DNA of 64,000 nucleotides. Origin: Acidovorax sp. FJL06 (GTDB lineage: Bacteria > Pseudomonadota > Gammaproteobacteria > Burkholderiales > Burkholderiaceae_C). The DNA is taken from positions 50,942 through 114,941 of the forward strand of contig NZ_QAJR01000012.1 of NCBI RefSeq assembly GCF_003852545.1, read 5' to 3'. The notes under the pieces are model-generated. The model saw only the letters and a list, made by a program, of their open reading frames with translations, made no database searches and was not told where the DNA came from. Of this stretch, positions 11,769-19,222 are shown one piece after another. Made by a program: the position numbers and the translations under genes. The number at the start of each line of letters is the position of its first letter. Positions within the stretch are counted from its first letter, which is position 1.

Positions 11769-12365
11769 TCAAGGCCGGGTGGGGCAAGCCATGGCGGTGC
11801 CGCTCGCGTCGTAGCAGGTGGCGCTGCGGCTCAAACCGTTGTCCTTGCTGTAGCTGCTTTGTGTCTGCACGCTGTTGCCGTTGGCCGAGCTGGTGGCGGT
11901 CGAGGTGCGCGCTTGCGTCACGGTGCCATCGGCGTTGCGGGTGGCACCACCGCTGCTTTGCAGGCTGCCCTGGGCGTTCTGGGCCGACACAGCGCCGCTG
12001 TGGCTGGCGCTGCCGTCTGCATTGCGCGTGGTACTGCCCTGGCGCACGGCCATGCCGCCTTGCGCGCCCACGGCAGCGCTGCGGCTCGCCACGCTGCCGT
12101 TGCCTTGCCCATCGGTGGTGGCGGTGCGGCCGCGCAGCACGGCGCCATGCGGGCCGCTGCGGGCCACGCCGGTGTGGGAGACTGTGCTGCCGTCGGCGTT
12201 GTGCTCCACGTTGTGGCGGGTGCGCGCCTGGGCCTCGGCCGGGGCCGCCAGTGCCAGCACGGCGCTGAGCCCCAGGGCGGTGAGGGCCGAGAACACAAAT
12301 ACACCGGCGGCCCGCACAGGGCGCTGCAGCAGGTTGGGGTCAACGGGGCGGGTCAGCAAAGGCAT
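11769..12365 (-). CDS. secreted NADG-repeat protein, unknown function
   Basis: 198 residues. The start is supported by AAGGAG nine bases before the ATG. A long N-terminal region with a hydrophobic helix ending APAEAQA is a probable signal peptide. The mature protein is low complexity: three imperfect units begin with (H/R)NADG(S/T), each followed by Ser/Thr/Gly/Gln-rich sequence (for example NADGSTVSHTG, NADGSASHSG, NADGTVTQART). The C-terminus holds two cysteines (ATCYDASGTAMACP) that could form a disulphide. The composition fits an exported, possibly surface, beta-type or disordered protein. It is divergent from the OmpR/EnvZ-type pair, and the shared upstream region carries tandem ATGAC boxes, so it is a likely target of that system. 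Confidence 0.8.
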   Translation of the reverse strand: MPLLTRPVDPNLLQRPVRAAGVFVFSALTALGLSAVLALAAPAEAQARTRHNVEHNADGSTVSHTGVARSGPHGAVLRGRTATTDGQGNGSVASRSAAVGAQGGMAVRQGSTTRNADGSASHSGAVSAQNAQGSLQSSGGATRNADGTVTQARTSTATSSANGNSVQTQSSYSKDNGLSRSATCYDASGTAMACPTRP

Positions 12366-12448
12366 GGCAGTCAACTCCTTGGGGTGTGGCATGGCGGTGT
12401 ACTGTGGGCCCCAGGTGTGAGCCATTGATGGCAGAAAGCGGCCGATGT

Positions 12449-12497
12449 ATGACAAACCATGACAAACGCTTGCGGCCCCGTCATGCCTTGTCATGCC
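12449..12497. promoter_or_regulatory. candidate OmpR-type binding sites (two tandem pairs)
   Basis: ATGACAAA occurs at 12449-12456 and again at 12459-12466, a 10-base period. In the opposite orientation GTCATGCC occurs at 12480-12487 and 12490-12497, again with a 10-base period. Direct repeats one helical turn apart are the usual target layout for OmpR-family regulators. The block lies about 85 bases before the regulator gene and about 85 before the divergent secreted-protein gene. Confidence 0.6.
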
Positions 12498-12581
12498 CAG
12501 GGCGGCATGGCCTGCCGCACCGTCCCGGTAGCGCCTACCATTGCAACCACTCCTCCCACCTAGCTGCGTTGCCCCCAGTCC

Positions 12582-13325
12582 ATGACCGACACCCTGGCCA
12601 AGATCCTGGTCGCCGATGACGAGCCCGACCTGCGCGCCCTGCTGCAGCGCTACCTGAGCGACCAGGGCTACACCGTGCGCACCGTGGACGGCGCGGGGCC
12701 GCTGGATGTGCTGCTCGCGCGCGAGCGGTTTGACGTGCTGGTGCTGGATGTGATGATGCCGGGCGAGGACGGCCTGGCCATTTGCCGGCGCCTGCGCGCG
12801 CAGGGCGAGACCATTCCCATCCTCATGCTCACCGCACGCGGCGACCCGGTGGACCGCATCGTGGGCCTGGAAATGGGCGCGGACGACTACCTGCCCAAGC
12901 CCTTCAACCCGCGCGAACTGCTGGCCCGCATCCAGGCCATGGTGCGCCGCCAGCGCATGCTGGGCGCGCACGCCGGGCCGCAGGGCGTGCACGAGCGGCT
13001 GGCGTTTGGCGACTTTGTGCTGCTGCCTGCCGAACGGCGGCTGGAGAAGGCCGGTGCGGATATGGCCCTCACCACCGGTGAATTCGCCCTGCTGCTGGCC
13101 CTGGCGCAAAACCCGCAGCGCCCCCTGGGCCGCGACCGGCTCCTGGCCCTGGCCTATGGGCCCGACCACACAGCGACCGACCGCAGCATTGATGTGCAGA
13201 TCATGCGGCTGCGCAAGCTGGTGGAGGCCGACCCGGCCCAGCCGCGCCACATCCGCACCGTGTGGGGCGTGGGCTATGTGTTTGTGCCCGACGGCGCCGC
13301 GCCGGCCGGGGGGCGCCAGCCATGA
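12582..13325 (+). CDS. OmpR-family response regulator
   Basis: 247 residues. The receiver domain (about 1-125) has the acidic pair DDE (13-15), the phosphoacceptor Asp56 in VLVLDVMMPGEDG, Thr in MLTARG and Lys in LPKPFNPREL. The C-terminal winged helix (about 150-240) includes LTTGEFALLLALAQNPQRPLGRD and SIDVQIMRLRKLVE, typical of OmpR/PhoB DNA-binding domains. Overall it is most like OmpR paired with EnvZ. Its stop overlaps the kinase start (ATGA), so the pair is translationally coupled. Likely autoregulation and control of the divergent secreted-protein gene are inferred from the tandem boxes upstream. Confidence 0.95.
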   Translation: MTDTLAKILVADDEPDLRALLQRYLSDQGYTVRTVDGAGPLDVLLARERFDVLVLDVMMPGEDGLAICRRLRAQGETIPILMLTARGDPVDRIVGLEMGADDYLPKPFNPRELLARIQAMVRRQRMLGAHAGPQGVHERLAFGDFVLLPAERRLEKAGADMALTTGEFALLLALAQNPQRPLGRDRLLALAYGPDHTATDRSIDVQIMRLRKLVEADPAQPRHIRTVWGVGYVFVPDGAAPAGGRQP

Positions 13326-14704
13326 CGGCCCCCGCCGCCACCGTCCGCCGGGGGCTCTGGCCGCGCAGCCTGCTCGGGCGCAACCTGCTGCTGATGGCCG
13401 CGCTCATCGTGCTGGGCCAGCTGGTGGCGGCCGTGCTGGTGCGGCAGATGATCTTTCAGCCCCGCGTGGCGCAGGTGGCCGATGGCGTGGCGCGCAACGT
13501 GGCCGCGCTGCGTGCGGGGCTGCAGGCGCTGCCCCCGGCGCAGCGGGCAGCGTTTGTCGAGGCGTTCAACCAGCAGGCCATGCGGTCGGCACCGCCCGTG
13601 GCAGCGGAAAGCGCTGCGCGGCGTGCGCTGCTGTCGCCCATGGAGCGGCAGTTTGTGCAGGCCGTGGCGCGCCGCCTGGGCCTTCATGATGCCGCCACCT
13701 CCCCCCAGCCCCTGTGGCGCCGCGACAGCACCGGCATGCTGGCCCTGCGTGTGGAACACCCGGGGGCCGATGGCCCCGAGAGCTACTGGCTCAACCTGCC
13801 CAGCGTGTTCCCCACACGCACCTTCACCGGCGCCTGGCTGGCCGCCACGCTGGCCAGCATGCTGCTGGCGCTGCTGGGTGCGTGGTGGCTGCAGCGCCAC
13901 ATCCACCGCCCGCTGGCGCAGGTGGTGGGGGCCGCGCGCCAGCTTGCGCAGGGCCAGACGCCCGCCATGCTGCCCGAGGCCGGGCCGGAGGAAATTGCCA
14001 CCGTGGCCCGCAGTTTCAACCACATGGCGCAGAGCCTGGCCGCCGCCGACCACGAGCGCGCGCTGATGCTGGCGGGCGTGTCGCACGACCTGCGCACCCC
14101 GCTGACCAAGCTGCGCCTGGGCGTGGAGATTGCCGGTGCGCAGGTCGATGCGCCGCTGGCGGCCAGCATGGCGCGCAGCATTGACGAGATGGACGGCATC
14201 GTGGGCCAGTTCCTGCAGTTCGCCCGCAGCGGCGAGGCCGAGGCGCCTGCCCCGGCCTCCCTCAACGACCTGGCCCAGGCCGTGGCCGAAGCACAGGCCG
14301 ACCATGGCCGCGCGCTGGTGCTGGAGCTGGCCGCGTCGCACCACCTGCCCGAAGTGCCCGTGCGCCCCCAGGCCCTGCGCCGCGCGCTGGACAACCTGGT
14401 GGAAAACGCCTGGCGCCATGGCCAGCCGCCCGTGGTGCTGCGCACAGGCACCGATGCGGACAGCGTGTGGCTGGAGGTGCAGGACCAGGGCCCCGGCATC
14501 GCCCCTGCAGACCTTGGCCGCATCCGCCAGCCCTTTGCGCGCGGCGGTGGCGCGGCGCGCACCGGCGCCCCGGGCGCGGGGCTGGGCCTGGCCATCGTGG
14601 AGCGCGTGGCACGCAGCCACGGCGGCCGGCTGGAGCTGCACAGCGCCCCGGGCGCGGGGCTGCGGGCGAGGTTGGTGTTGCCAAACACAAGCAAAGATGC
14701 CTGA
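13322..14704 (+). CDS. EnvZ-like sensor histidine kinase
   Basis: 460 residues. Helix 1 lies at about 18-40, followed by a periplasmic region of about 130 residues, then helix 2 near 175-195 and a HAMP linker. The H box reads GVSHDLRTPLTKLRLG with the phosphorylated His at about residue 254, as in EnvZ. The ATP-binding domain shows the N box (LDNLVENAWRHG), the G1 box (VQDQGPGIAP) and the G2 region (GAGLGLAIVERVA). It is an inner membrane sensor that would phosphorylate the regulator encoded just upstream. The signal is unknown. The ATG overlaps the upstream stop. Confidence 0.95.
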   Translation: MTAPAATVRRGLWPRSLLGRNLLLMAALIVLGQLVAAVLVRQMIFQPRVAQVADGVARNVAALRAGLQALPPAQRAAFVEAFNQQAMRSAPPVAAESAARRALLSPMERQFVQAVARRLGLHDAATSPQPLWRRDSTGMLALRVEHPGADGPESYWLNLPSVFPTRTFTGAWLAATLASMLLALLGAWWLQRHIHRPLAQVVGAARQLAQGQTPAMLPEAGPEEIATVARSFNHMAQSLAAADHERALMLAGVSHDLRTPLTKLRLGVEIAGAQVDAPLAASMARSIDEMDGIVGQFLQFARSGEAEAPAPASLNDLAQAVAEAQADHGRALVLELAASHHLPEVPVRPQALRRALDNLVENAWRHGQPPVVLRTGTDADSVWLEVQDQGPGIAPADLGRIRQPFARGGGAARTGAPGAGLGLAIVERVARSHGGRLELHSAPGAGLRARLVLPNTSKDA

Positions 14705-14715
14705 TGAACTACCTA

Positions 14716-14830
14716 CCTCAGACCTCTCACCATCCGTTCGGGCTGAGCCAGTCGAAGCCAGGGCCTGTCCCCGTGCGTGCAAGGCTCGACAAGCTCAGCC
14801 CGAACGGATGGAGGGGCCTGAAGTCTGAGG
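14716..14830. repeat. long inverted repeat of the CGTTCGGGCTGAG type, copy 2
   Basis: CCATCCGTTCGGGCTGAG (14730-14747) is mirrored by CTCAGCCCGAACGGATGG (14794-14811). The outer arms CCTCAGAC (14716-14723) and GTCTGAGG (14823-14830) extend the symmetry. The arms match those of the element at 11691-11756. It lies between the convergent kinase and AcoR-like genes, where it may stop transcription from both sides. Confidence 0.85.
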
Positions 14831-14839
14831 CACGCTGAA

Positions 14840-14908
14840 AATCAAGCAAAAATGACCTCTAGCGCTTGATGGTAAAGCGCAAATAGCTATCGAAATAATA
14901 GCTATTGC
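14840..14908. repeat. palindromic intergenic repeat, copy b
   Basis: It contains AATCAAGCAAAAATGACCTC, then TAGCGCTTGATGGTAAAGCG and AATAGCTAT. The right end overlaps the last codons of the AcoR-like gene (stop at 14902-14904 on the minus strand). It is a copy of the same family as at 10598, 21905 and 40690. Confidence 0.8.
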
Positions 14909-16848
14909 GGCGTATGGGCGCCCAGCTTGCGGTACAGCGTCTGCCGGCTGATGCCCAGCTGGCGCGCCGCCTGCGACATGTTGCCGCGCGCGGCCTGCAG
15001 GGCCTGGTCGATGGCGGTGCGGGAGAGTTGCTGCAGGTTCAGCGGGGCCGGGCTGGCTGCGGGTTCGTTCTGCGCGGTTGCCGGTGCGGGGGCTGTCGTG
15101 AGTGCCTGCACCAGGTCGTCGGGCATGTGCTCCCAGCCCAGGGTGTCTTCGCCCTCGGCCAGCATGGCGCAGGCGGTGCGCAGCACAGTGGCCAGCTGGC
15201 GCAGGTTGCCCGGCCAGGCATAGGCGGCCAGGCGGGTGAGCAGGTCGGGGGCCATTTGCACGTCAAAACCCAGGCCCTGTTCCGTCGCCAGGTCGGCCAG
15301 CAGGCGCTGCGCCAGGGGCACAAAGTCGCTGCGCTCGCGCAGCGCGGGCAGCTGCACGGTGAGGCCGTTGATGCGGTAGTACAGATCCTGCCGAAAGCGC
15401 CCCAACTCGGCCGCCTGCAGCAGTTGCTGGTGCGTGGCGCAAATCAGCGCAAAGTCCACCGGCACGGCCTTGCTGGCGCCCACGGGCGTCACGCTGCGCT
15501 CCTGCAGCACGCGCAGCAGGCGGGTCTGCAGGGCCAGCGGCATGTCGCCGATTTCGTCGAGGAACAGCGTGCCGCCCTGGGCCTCGCGCAGGCGGCCCAG
15601 GTGGCCCTCCTTGCGCGCGCCGGTGAAGGCACCCGCCACATGGCCGAAGAGTTCGGATTCGATCAGCTGCTCGGGGATGGCCGCGCAGTTGATGGCCACA
15701 AAGGGCGCGTCGCGGCGCGGGCCGCTGGCGTGCAGGGCGCGCGCAAACACCTCCTTGCCCACGCCCGATTCGCCCTGCACCAGCACCGCAATCGGCTTGG
15801 CCACCACGCGGCGCGCCTTGTCGGCCGCAGCGCGCCAGCGGGCGTCACCGGTGTCGAGCTGGGCCAGTGCATCCTGCGCAGGCATCGCAGCGGCGCTGGC
15901 CCGGGCCGGGGCGGCCGCCCACGCGGCGGCATCCACCTGCACCTGGGCAAACAGCAGGGCCCCGCCCAGCACACGCACCGCCTGGGGCTGCTGGGGGCGG
16001 CGGCGGTGGTGGGCCAGCAGGTCGTCCAGCCGCGCATCCACCACGCGTTCGAGCAAGGTGGCACCCACATCGCCCGCGCGCAGGCCCAGCTGCGCCAGGG
16101 CCATGCGGTTGGCGCCCACGATCCAGCCATCGCCCGACACCGCCACGATGCCCTCGGCCACGCTGCCAATGCCCTCGGGCGCGCTGTGCAGGTGCAGGCG
16201 GATGTTGCGTTTGCAGGTGGCGGCCAGCAGGCGGTTTTCGATCATGCGTGCGGCCGTGCTCACCAGGCCCAGGGTGTGGGCGTGGCCGTTGCGGTAGTCG
16301 CCCGAGATGTCGAGGATGCCCAGCAGATCGCCCGTGGCCGACAGGATGGGCGAGGCCGCGCAGGTGAGAAATCCGTTGCGCTCCAGGTAATGCTCGCCGC
16401 CGTGCACCTCCACCGCGCAGCCCTCGGCCAGGGCGGTGCCGATGGCGTTGGTGCCCCGGTGCGCTTCGTGCCACGACGCGCCGCTGGTCAGCGCCACGCG
16501 CTCGGCCTTGTCCACAAAGTGCGGGTCACCCAGCGTGTGCATGAGCATGCCGCGCCGGTCGGCCAGCACCACCACGCTCTGGCTGTGGCGCACCTGCTCG
16601 AACAGGTACTCCATCACCGGCCGCGAATGCGCGAGCAGCTCGGGGTTGCTGGCCAGCACCTGGCGCAGCGTGCCGCTGCTGGGGTGGTCGATGCCCTGGG
16701 GCCGCCCCGTGGGCACCAGGCCGGCCGCCAGGCTGCGCGACCAGGAGCGGGCCAGGCGCTCGTCCACCAGGCCGCTGGGGCACTGGCCGGAGTCCAGCAG
16801 GTGCTGGCGGGCCTGTCGCAGGGCGACGGGGGAGGTGTTGGGGCGCAC
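14902..16848 (-). CDS. sigma-54-dependent activator, AcoR-like
   Basis: 648 residues from a GTG start at 16848 that has GGAGAC upstream; the longer frame to 16932 has no such support. The N-terminal signal-receiving part contains a GAF-like domain (about 60-220; AEGCAVEVHGGEHYLERNGF region). A PAS-like segment follows. The AAA+ domain has Walker A GESGVGKE (about 357), the sigma-54 contact loop GAFTGA (about 404) and the Walker B segment FLDEIGDM. A C-terminal Fis-type helix-turn-helix (MSQAARQLGISRQTLYRKLG) ends the protein. The layout matches AcoR-type activators of acetoin/alcohol catabolic genes. It is divergent from the aldehyde dehydrogenase gene, whose upstream region has a -24/-12 promoter, so that operon is the probable target. 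Confidence 0.93.
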   Translation of the reverse strand: MRPNTSPVALRQARQHLLDSGQCPSGLVDERLARSWSRSLAAGLVPTGRPQGIDHPSSGTLRQVLASNPELLAHSRPVMEYLFEQVRHSQSVVVLADRRGMLMHTLGDPHFVDKAERVALTSGASWHEAHRGTNAIGTALAEGCAVEVHGGEHYLERNGFLTCAASPILSATGDLLGILDISGDYRNGHAHTLGLVSTAARMIENRLLAATCKRNIRLHLHSAPEGIGSVAEGIVAVSGDGWIVGANRMALAQLGLRAGDVGATLLERVVDARLDDLLAHHRRRPQQPQAVRVLGGALLFAQVQVDAAAWAAAPARASAAAMPAQDALAQLDTGDARWRAAADKARRVVAKPIAVLVQGESGVGKEVFARALHASGPRRDAPFVAINCAAIPEQLIESELFGHVAGAFTGARKEGHLGRLREAQGGTLFLDEIGDMPLALQTRLLRVLQERSVTPVGASKAVPVDFALICATHQQLLQAAELGRFRQDLYYRINGLTVQLPALRERSDFVPLAQRLLADLATEQGLGFDVQMAPDLLTRLAAYAWPGNLRQLATVLRTACAMLAEGEDTLGWEHMPDDLVQALTTAPAPATAQNEPAASPAPLNLQQLSRTAIDQALQAARGNMSQAARQLGISRQTLYRKLGAHTPQ

Positions 16849-16970
16849 GTTGTTTGTCTCCGTGCAGGGTCGCCAGGGCGCCCTGCTTGTGTGGTGTGGG
16901 GCCAGTATGGCGGGCGGCAGCGCGGGGAGCAAGGGTGGGCGCGCCAGGCCCGCGCCAACTGTTCCATTTC

Positions 16971-17020
16971 GTGACAGGTGTCGCGGCCCGGCACAGCGCG
17001 GGGGTGTCCGCTGCGACAGG
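16971..17020. promoter_or_regulatory. candidate activator binding sites for the AcoR-like protein
   Basis: GTGACAGGTGTCGC (16971-16984) is a near-perfect inverted repeat of the type GCGACA-N2-TGTCGC. A related half site, TGCGACAGGTGGGCGC, starts near 17012. They lie about 60-110 bases upstream of the -24 element, a normal distance for enhancer-type sites of sigma-54 activators. Confidence 0.5.
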
Positions 17021-17081
17021 TGGGCGCGGTGGTCGCTTTCAAAAACCCAATGAAATCAAAGCTCTGTGCCCCGGAGCAGGC

Positions 17082-17097
17082 TGGCATGTGTTTTGAG
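17082..17097 (+). promoter_or_regulatory. sigma-54 (-24/-12) promoter of the aldehyde dehydrogenase operon
   Basis: TGGCATG-TGTT-TTGAG matches the RpoN consensus TGGCACG-N4-TTGCA, with GG and the -12 G separated by exactly 10 bases; the -12 element has GA instead of GC. Transcription would start near 17108, about 60 bases before the ATG at 17168. The adjacent divergent gene encodes a sigma-54 activator, which supports the call. Confidence 0.7.
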
Positions 17098-17167
17098 TAG
17101 GGGGTGGGTATCGGATTGGCCCAGAGGGCTGGCCCGATGCCCACAACAACCCGCAGGAGACACCGCA

Positions 17168-18691
17168 ATGACCGTTTACGCAGCCCCCGGCGCCCCAGGC
17201 GCCAAGATCACCTACAAGCCCCAGTACGACAACTTCATCGGCGGCAAATTCGTGCCACCCGTGAAGGGCCAGTACTTTGACGTCATCACCCCCGTGAGCG
17301 GCAAGGTCTATACCCGCGCCGCCCGCTCCACGGCCGAAGACATCGAACTGGCACTCGACGCCGCCCATGCCGCTGCCGACAGCTGGGGCAAGACCGACGC
17401 CGCCACGCGCGCCAACCTGCTGCTCAAGATCGCCAACCGCATCGAAGAAAACCTGGAGCGCCTGGCCTACGCCGAGACCGTGGACAACGGCAAGGCGATC
17501 CGCGAAACGCTGAACGCCGACATCCCGCTCACCGTGGACCACTTCCGCTATTTCGCGGGCTGCCTGCGCGCGCAGGAAGGCGGCATCAGCGAGATCGACG
17601 AGAACACCATGGCGTACCACATCCAGGAGCCGCTGGGCGTGGTGGGCCAGATCATTCCCTGGAACTTCCCCATCCTCATGGCCGCGTGGAAGCTGGCCCC
17701 GGCGCTGGGCGCGGGCAACTGCGTGGTGCTCAAGCCCGCAGAGTCCACGCCGATCTCCATCCTCATCCTGGTGGAGCTGATTGCCGACCTGCTGCCGCCC
17801 GGCGTGCTCAACATCGTCAACGGCTACGGCCGTGAAGCCGGCATGCCGCTGGCGCAGAGCAAGCGCATTGCCAAAATCGCCTTCACCGGCTCCACCAGCA
17901 CCGGCCGCGTGATCGCGCAGGCCGCCGCCAACAACCTCATCCCCGCCACGCTGGAGCTGGGCGGCAAGAGCCCCAACATCTTCTTTGCCGATGTGATGGA
18001 CAAGGACGACGCCTTCCTGGACAAGGCGATTGAAGGCCTGGTGCTGTTTGCGTTCAACCAGGGCGAGGTCTGCACCTGCCCGAGCCGCGCGCTGATCCAG
18101 GAAAGCATCTATGACAAGTTCATGGAGCGTGTCTTGAAGCGCGTGGCCGCCATCCAGCACGCCAACCCGCTCGACACCAACAGCATGATGGGCGCGCAGG
18201 CCAGCAAGGAGCAGCTCACCAAGATCCTGAGCTACCTGGACCTGGGCAAGCAGGAAGGCGCCGAAGTGCTGGCCGGTGGCGGCCAGGCCCACCTGGGTGG
18301 CGACCTGGAAGGCGGCTACTACGTGCAGCCCACGCTGTTCAAGGGCCACAACAAGATGCGCATCTTCCAGGAAGAAATCTTCGGCCCCGTGCTGGCCGTG
18401 ACCACCTTCAAGGACGAGGCCGAGGCGCTGGCGATTGCCAATGACACGCTGTATGGCCTCGGCGCAGGGGTGTGGAGCCGCAACGGCAACGTGGCCTACC
18501 GCATGGGCCGCGCCATCAAGGCCGGGCGCGTGTGGACCAACTGCTACCACGCGTACCCCGCGCACGCAGCGTTTGGGGGCTACAAGGAATCGGGCATTGG
18601 CCGTGAGACGCACAAGATGATGCTGGACCACTACCAGCAGACCAAGAACCTGCTGGTGAGCTACAGCGAGAACAAATTGGGATTCTTCTGA
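17168..18691 (+). CDS. NAD-type aldehyde dehydrogenase (AcoD/ExaC-like)
   Basis: 507 residues, normal for the ALDH superfamily. The catalytic Cys is residue 302 in [11 protein letters not shown], with a second Cys two positions later. The general-base Glu263 lies in [10 protein letters not shown], and the cofactor loop in [26 protein letters not shown] and the C-terminal [21 protein letters not shown] complete the family pattern. It probably oxidises acetaldehyde or another short aldehyde to the acid in the cytoplasm. The ATG is preceded by AGGAGA. It is transcribed from a sigma-54 promoter and followed by a DUF779 gene, a pairing common for acetaldehyde dehydrogenases of this type. Confidence 0.95.
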   Translation: MTVYAAPGAPGAKITYKPQYDNFIGGKFVPPVKGQYFDVITPVSGKVYTRAARSTAEDIELALDAAHAAADSWGKTDAATRANLLLKIANRIEENLERLAYAETVDNGKAIRETLNADIPLTVDHFRYFAGCLRAQEGGISEIDENTMAYHIQEPLGVVGQIIPWNFPILMAAWKLAPALGAGNCVVLKPAESTPISILILVELIADLLPPGVLNIVNGYGREAGMPLAQSKRIAKIAFTGSTSTGRVIAQAAANNLIPATLELGGKSPNIFFADVMDKDDAFLDKAIEGLVLFAFNQGEVCTCPSRALIQESIYDKFMERVLKRVAAIQHANPLDTNSMMGAQASKEQLTKILSYLDLGKQEGAEVLAGGGQAHLGGDLEGGYYVQPTLFKGHNKMRIFQEEIFGPVLAVTTFKDEAEALAIANDTLYGLGAGVWSRNGNVAYRMGRAIKAGRVWTNCYHAYPAHAAFGGYKESGIGRETHKMMLDHYQQTKNLLVSYSENKLGFF

Positions 18692-18716
18692 CCTCGTCGG
18701 ACGGATGCGAAATCCA

Positions 18717-18750
18717 TGCAAAGGGGGGCTGGCAACGGCTCCCCTTTTGC
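18717..18750 (+). terminator. intercistronic hairpin between aldehyde dehydrogenase and DUF779
   Basis: CAAAGGGG (18719-18726) pairs with CCCCTTTTG (18741-18749) with one bulge, and the right arm includes TTTT. It could attenuate read-through into the downstream DUF779 gene or protect the upstream 3' end. Strength is uncertain. Confidence 0.4.
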
Positions 18751-18776
18751 CTTTGCCAAAACACAAGGAGACACCC

Positions 18777-19151
18777 ATGGTCCAAAAAGTCATCGCCACC
18801 CCCGCCGCGCTGGCGCTGGTGGCCTTCCTGCAATCCAAACACGGGCCCGACCTGATGTTTCACCAATCAGGCGGCTGCTGTGACAACAGCGCGGCCAACT
18901 GCTACCTGCCCGGCGAGATCACCATGGGCGCGGGCGACGTGTACCTGGGCGATATAGGAGGATGCCCCTTCTACATCGGCCGCGCGCAGTACGAGACCTG
19001 GAAGCACACGCAGCTCATCATCGATGTGATCGAGGGCACGGGCGGCACGTTCTCGCTGGAAGGGCCCGAGGGCAAGGCCTTCCACACCCGCTCGCGCGTG
19101 TTCACGGCGGCGGAGCTGGCCGCGCTGGGCATTGCAGCGCCGGCGGCCTGA
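18777..19151 (+). CDS. DUF779 family protein linked to aldehyde dehydrogenase
   Basis: 124 residues. The ATG at 18777 has AAGGAGA upstream; the frame before it is non-coding. It carries a conserved Cys cluster: Cys34-Cys35 in SGGCCDN, Cys42 in NCYLPGE and Cys63 in GGCPFY, plus His29 nearby. The family occurs next to acetaldehyde dehydrogenases, but I know of no proven biochemical role. The cysteines suggest a metal or redox site, which is inference. It lies 85 bases after the dehydrogenase and probably shares its sigma-54-driven transcript. Confidence 0.9.
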   Translation: MVQKVIATPAALALVAFLQSKHGPDLMFHQSGGCCDNSAANCYLPGEITMGAGDVYLGDIGGCPFYIGRAQYETWKHTQLIIDVIEGTGGTFSLEGPEGKAFHTRSRVFTAAELAALGIAAPAA

Positions 19152-19175
19152 GTGATTTTGAATGAATATGCCGCC

Positions 19176-19222
19176 AGGGCACGCCTGACAAGCGCAATGC
19201 GCTATTGAAGTCGTAGCATTCC
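19176..19222. repeat. partial copy of the palindromic repeat overlapping a stop codon
   Basis: ACAAGCGCAATGCGCTATTG followed by AAGTCGTAGC resembles the right half of the repeat family (AAAGCGC, GCTAT, TAGC spacing). It covers the stop codon and last codons of the chemoreceptor gene (stop at 19202-19204 on the minus strand). Confidence 0.5.
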
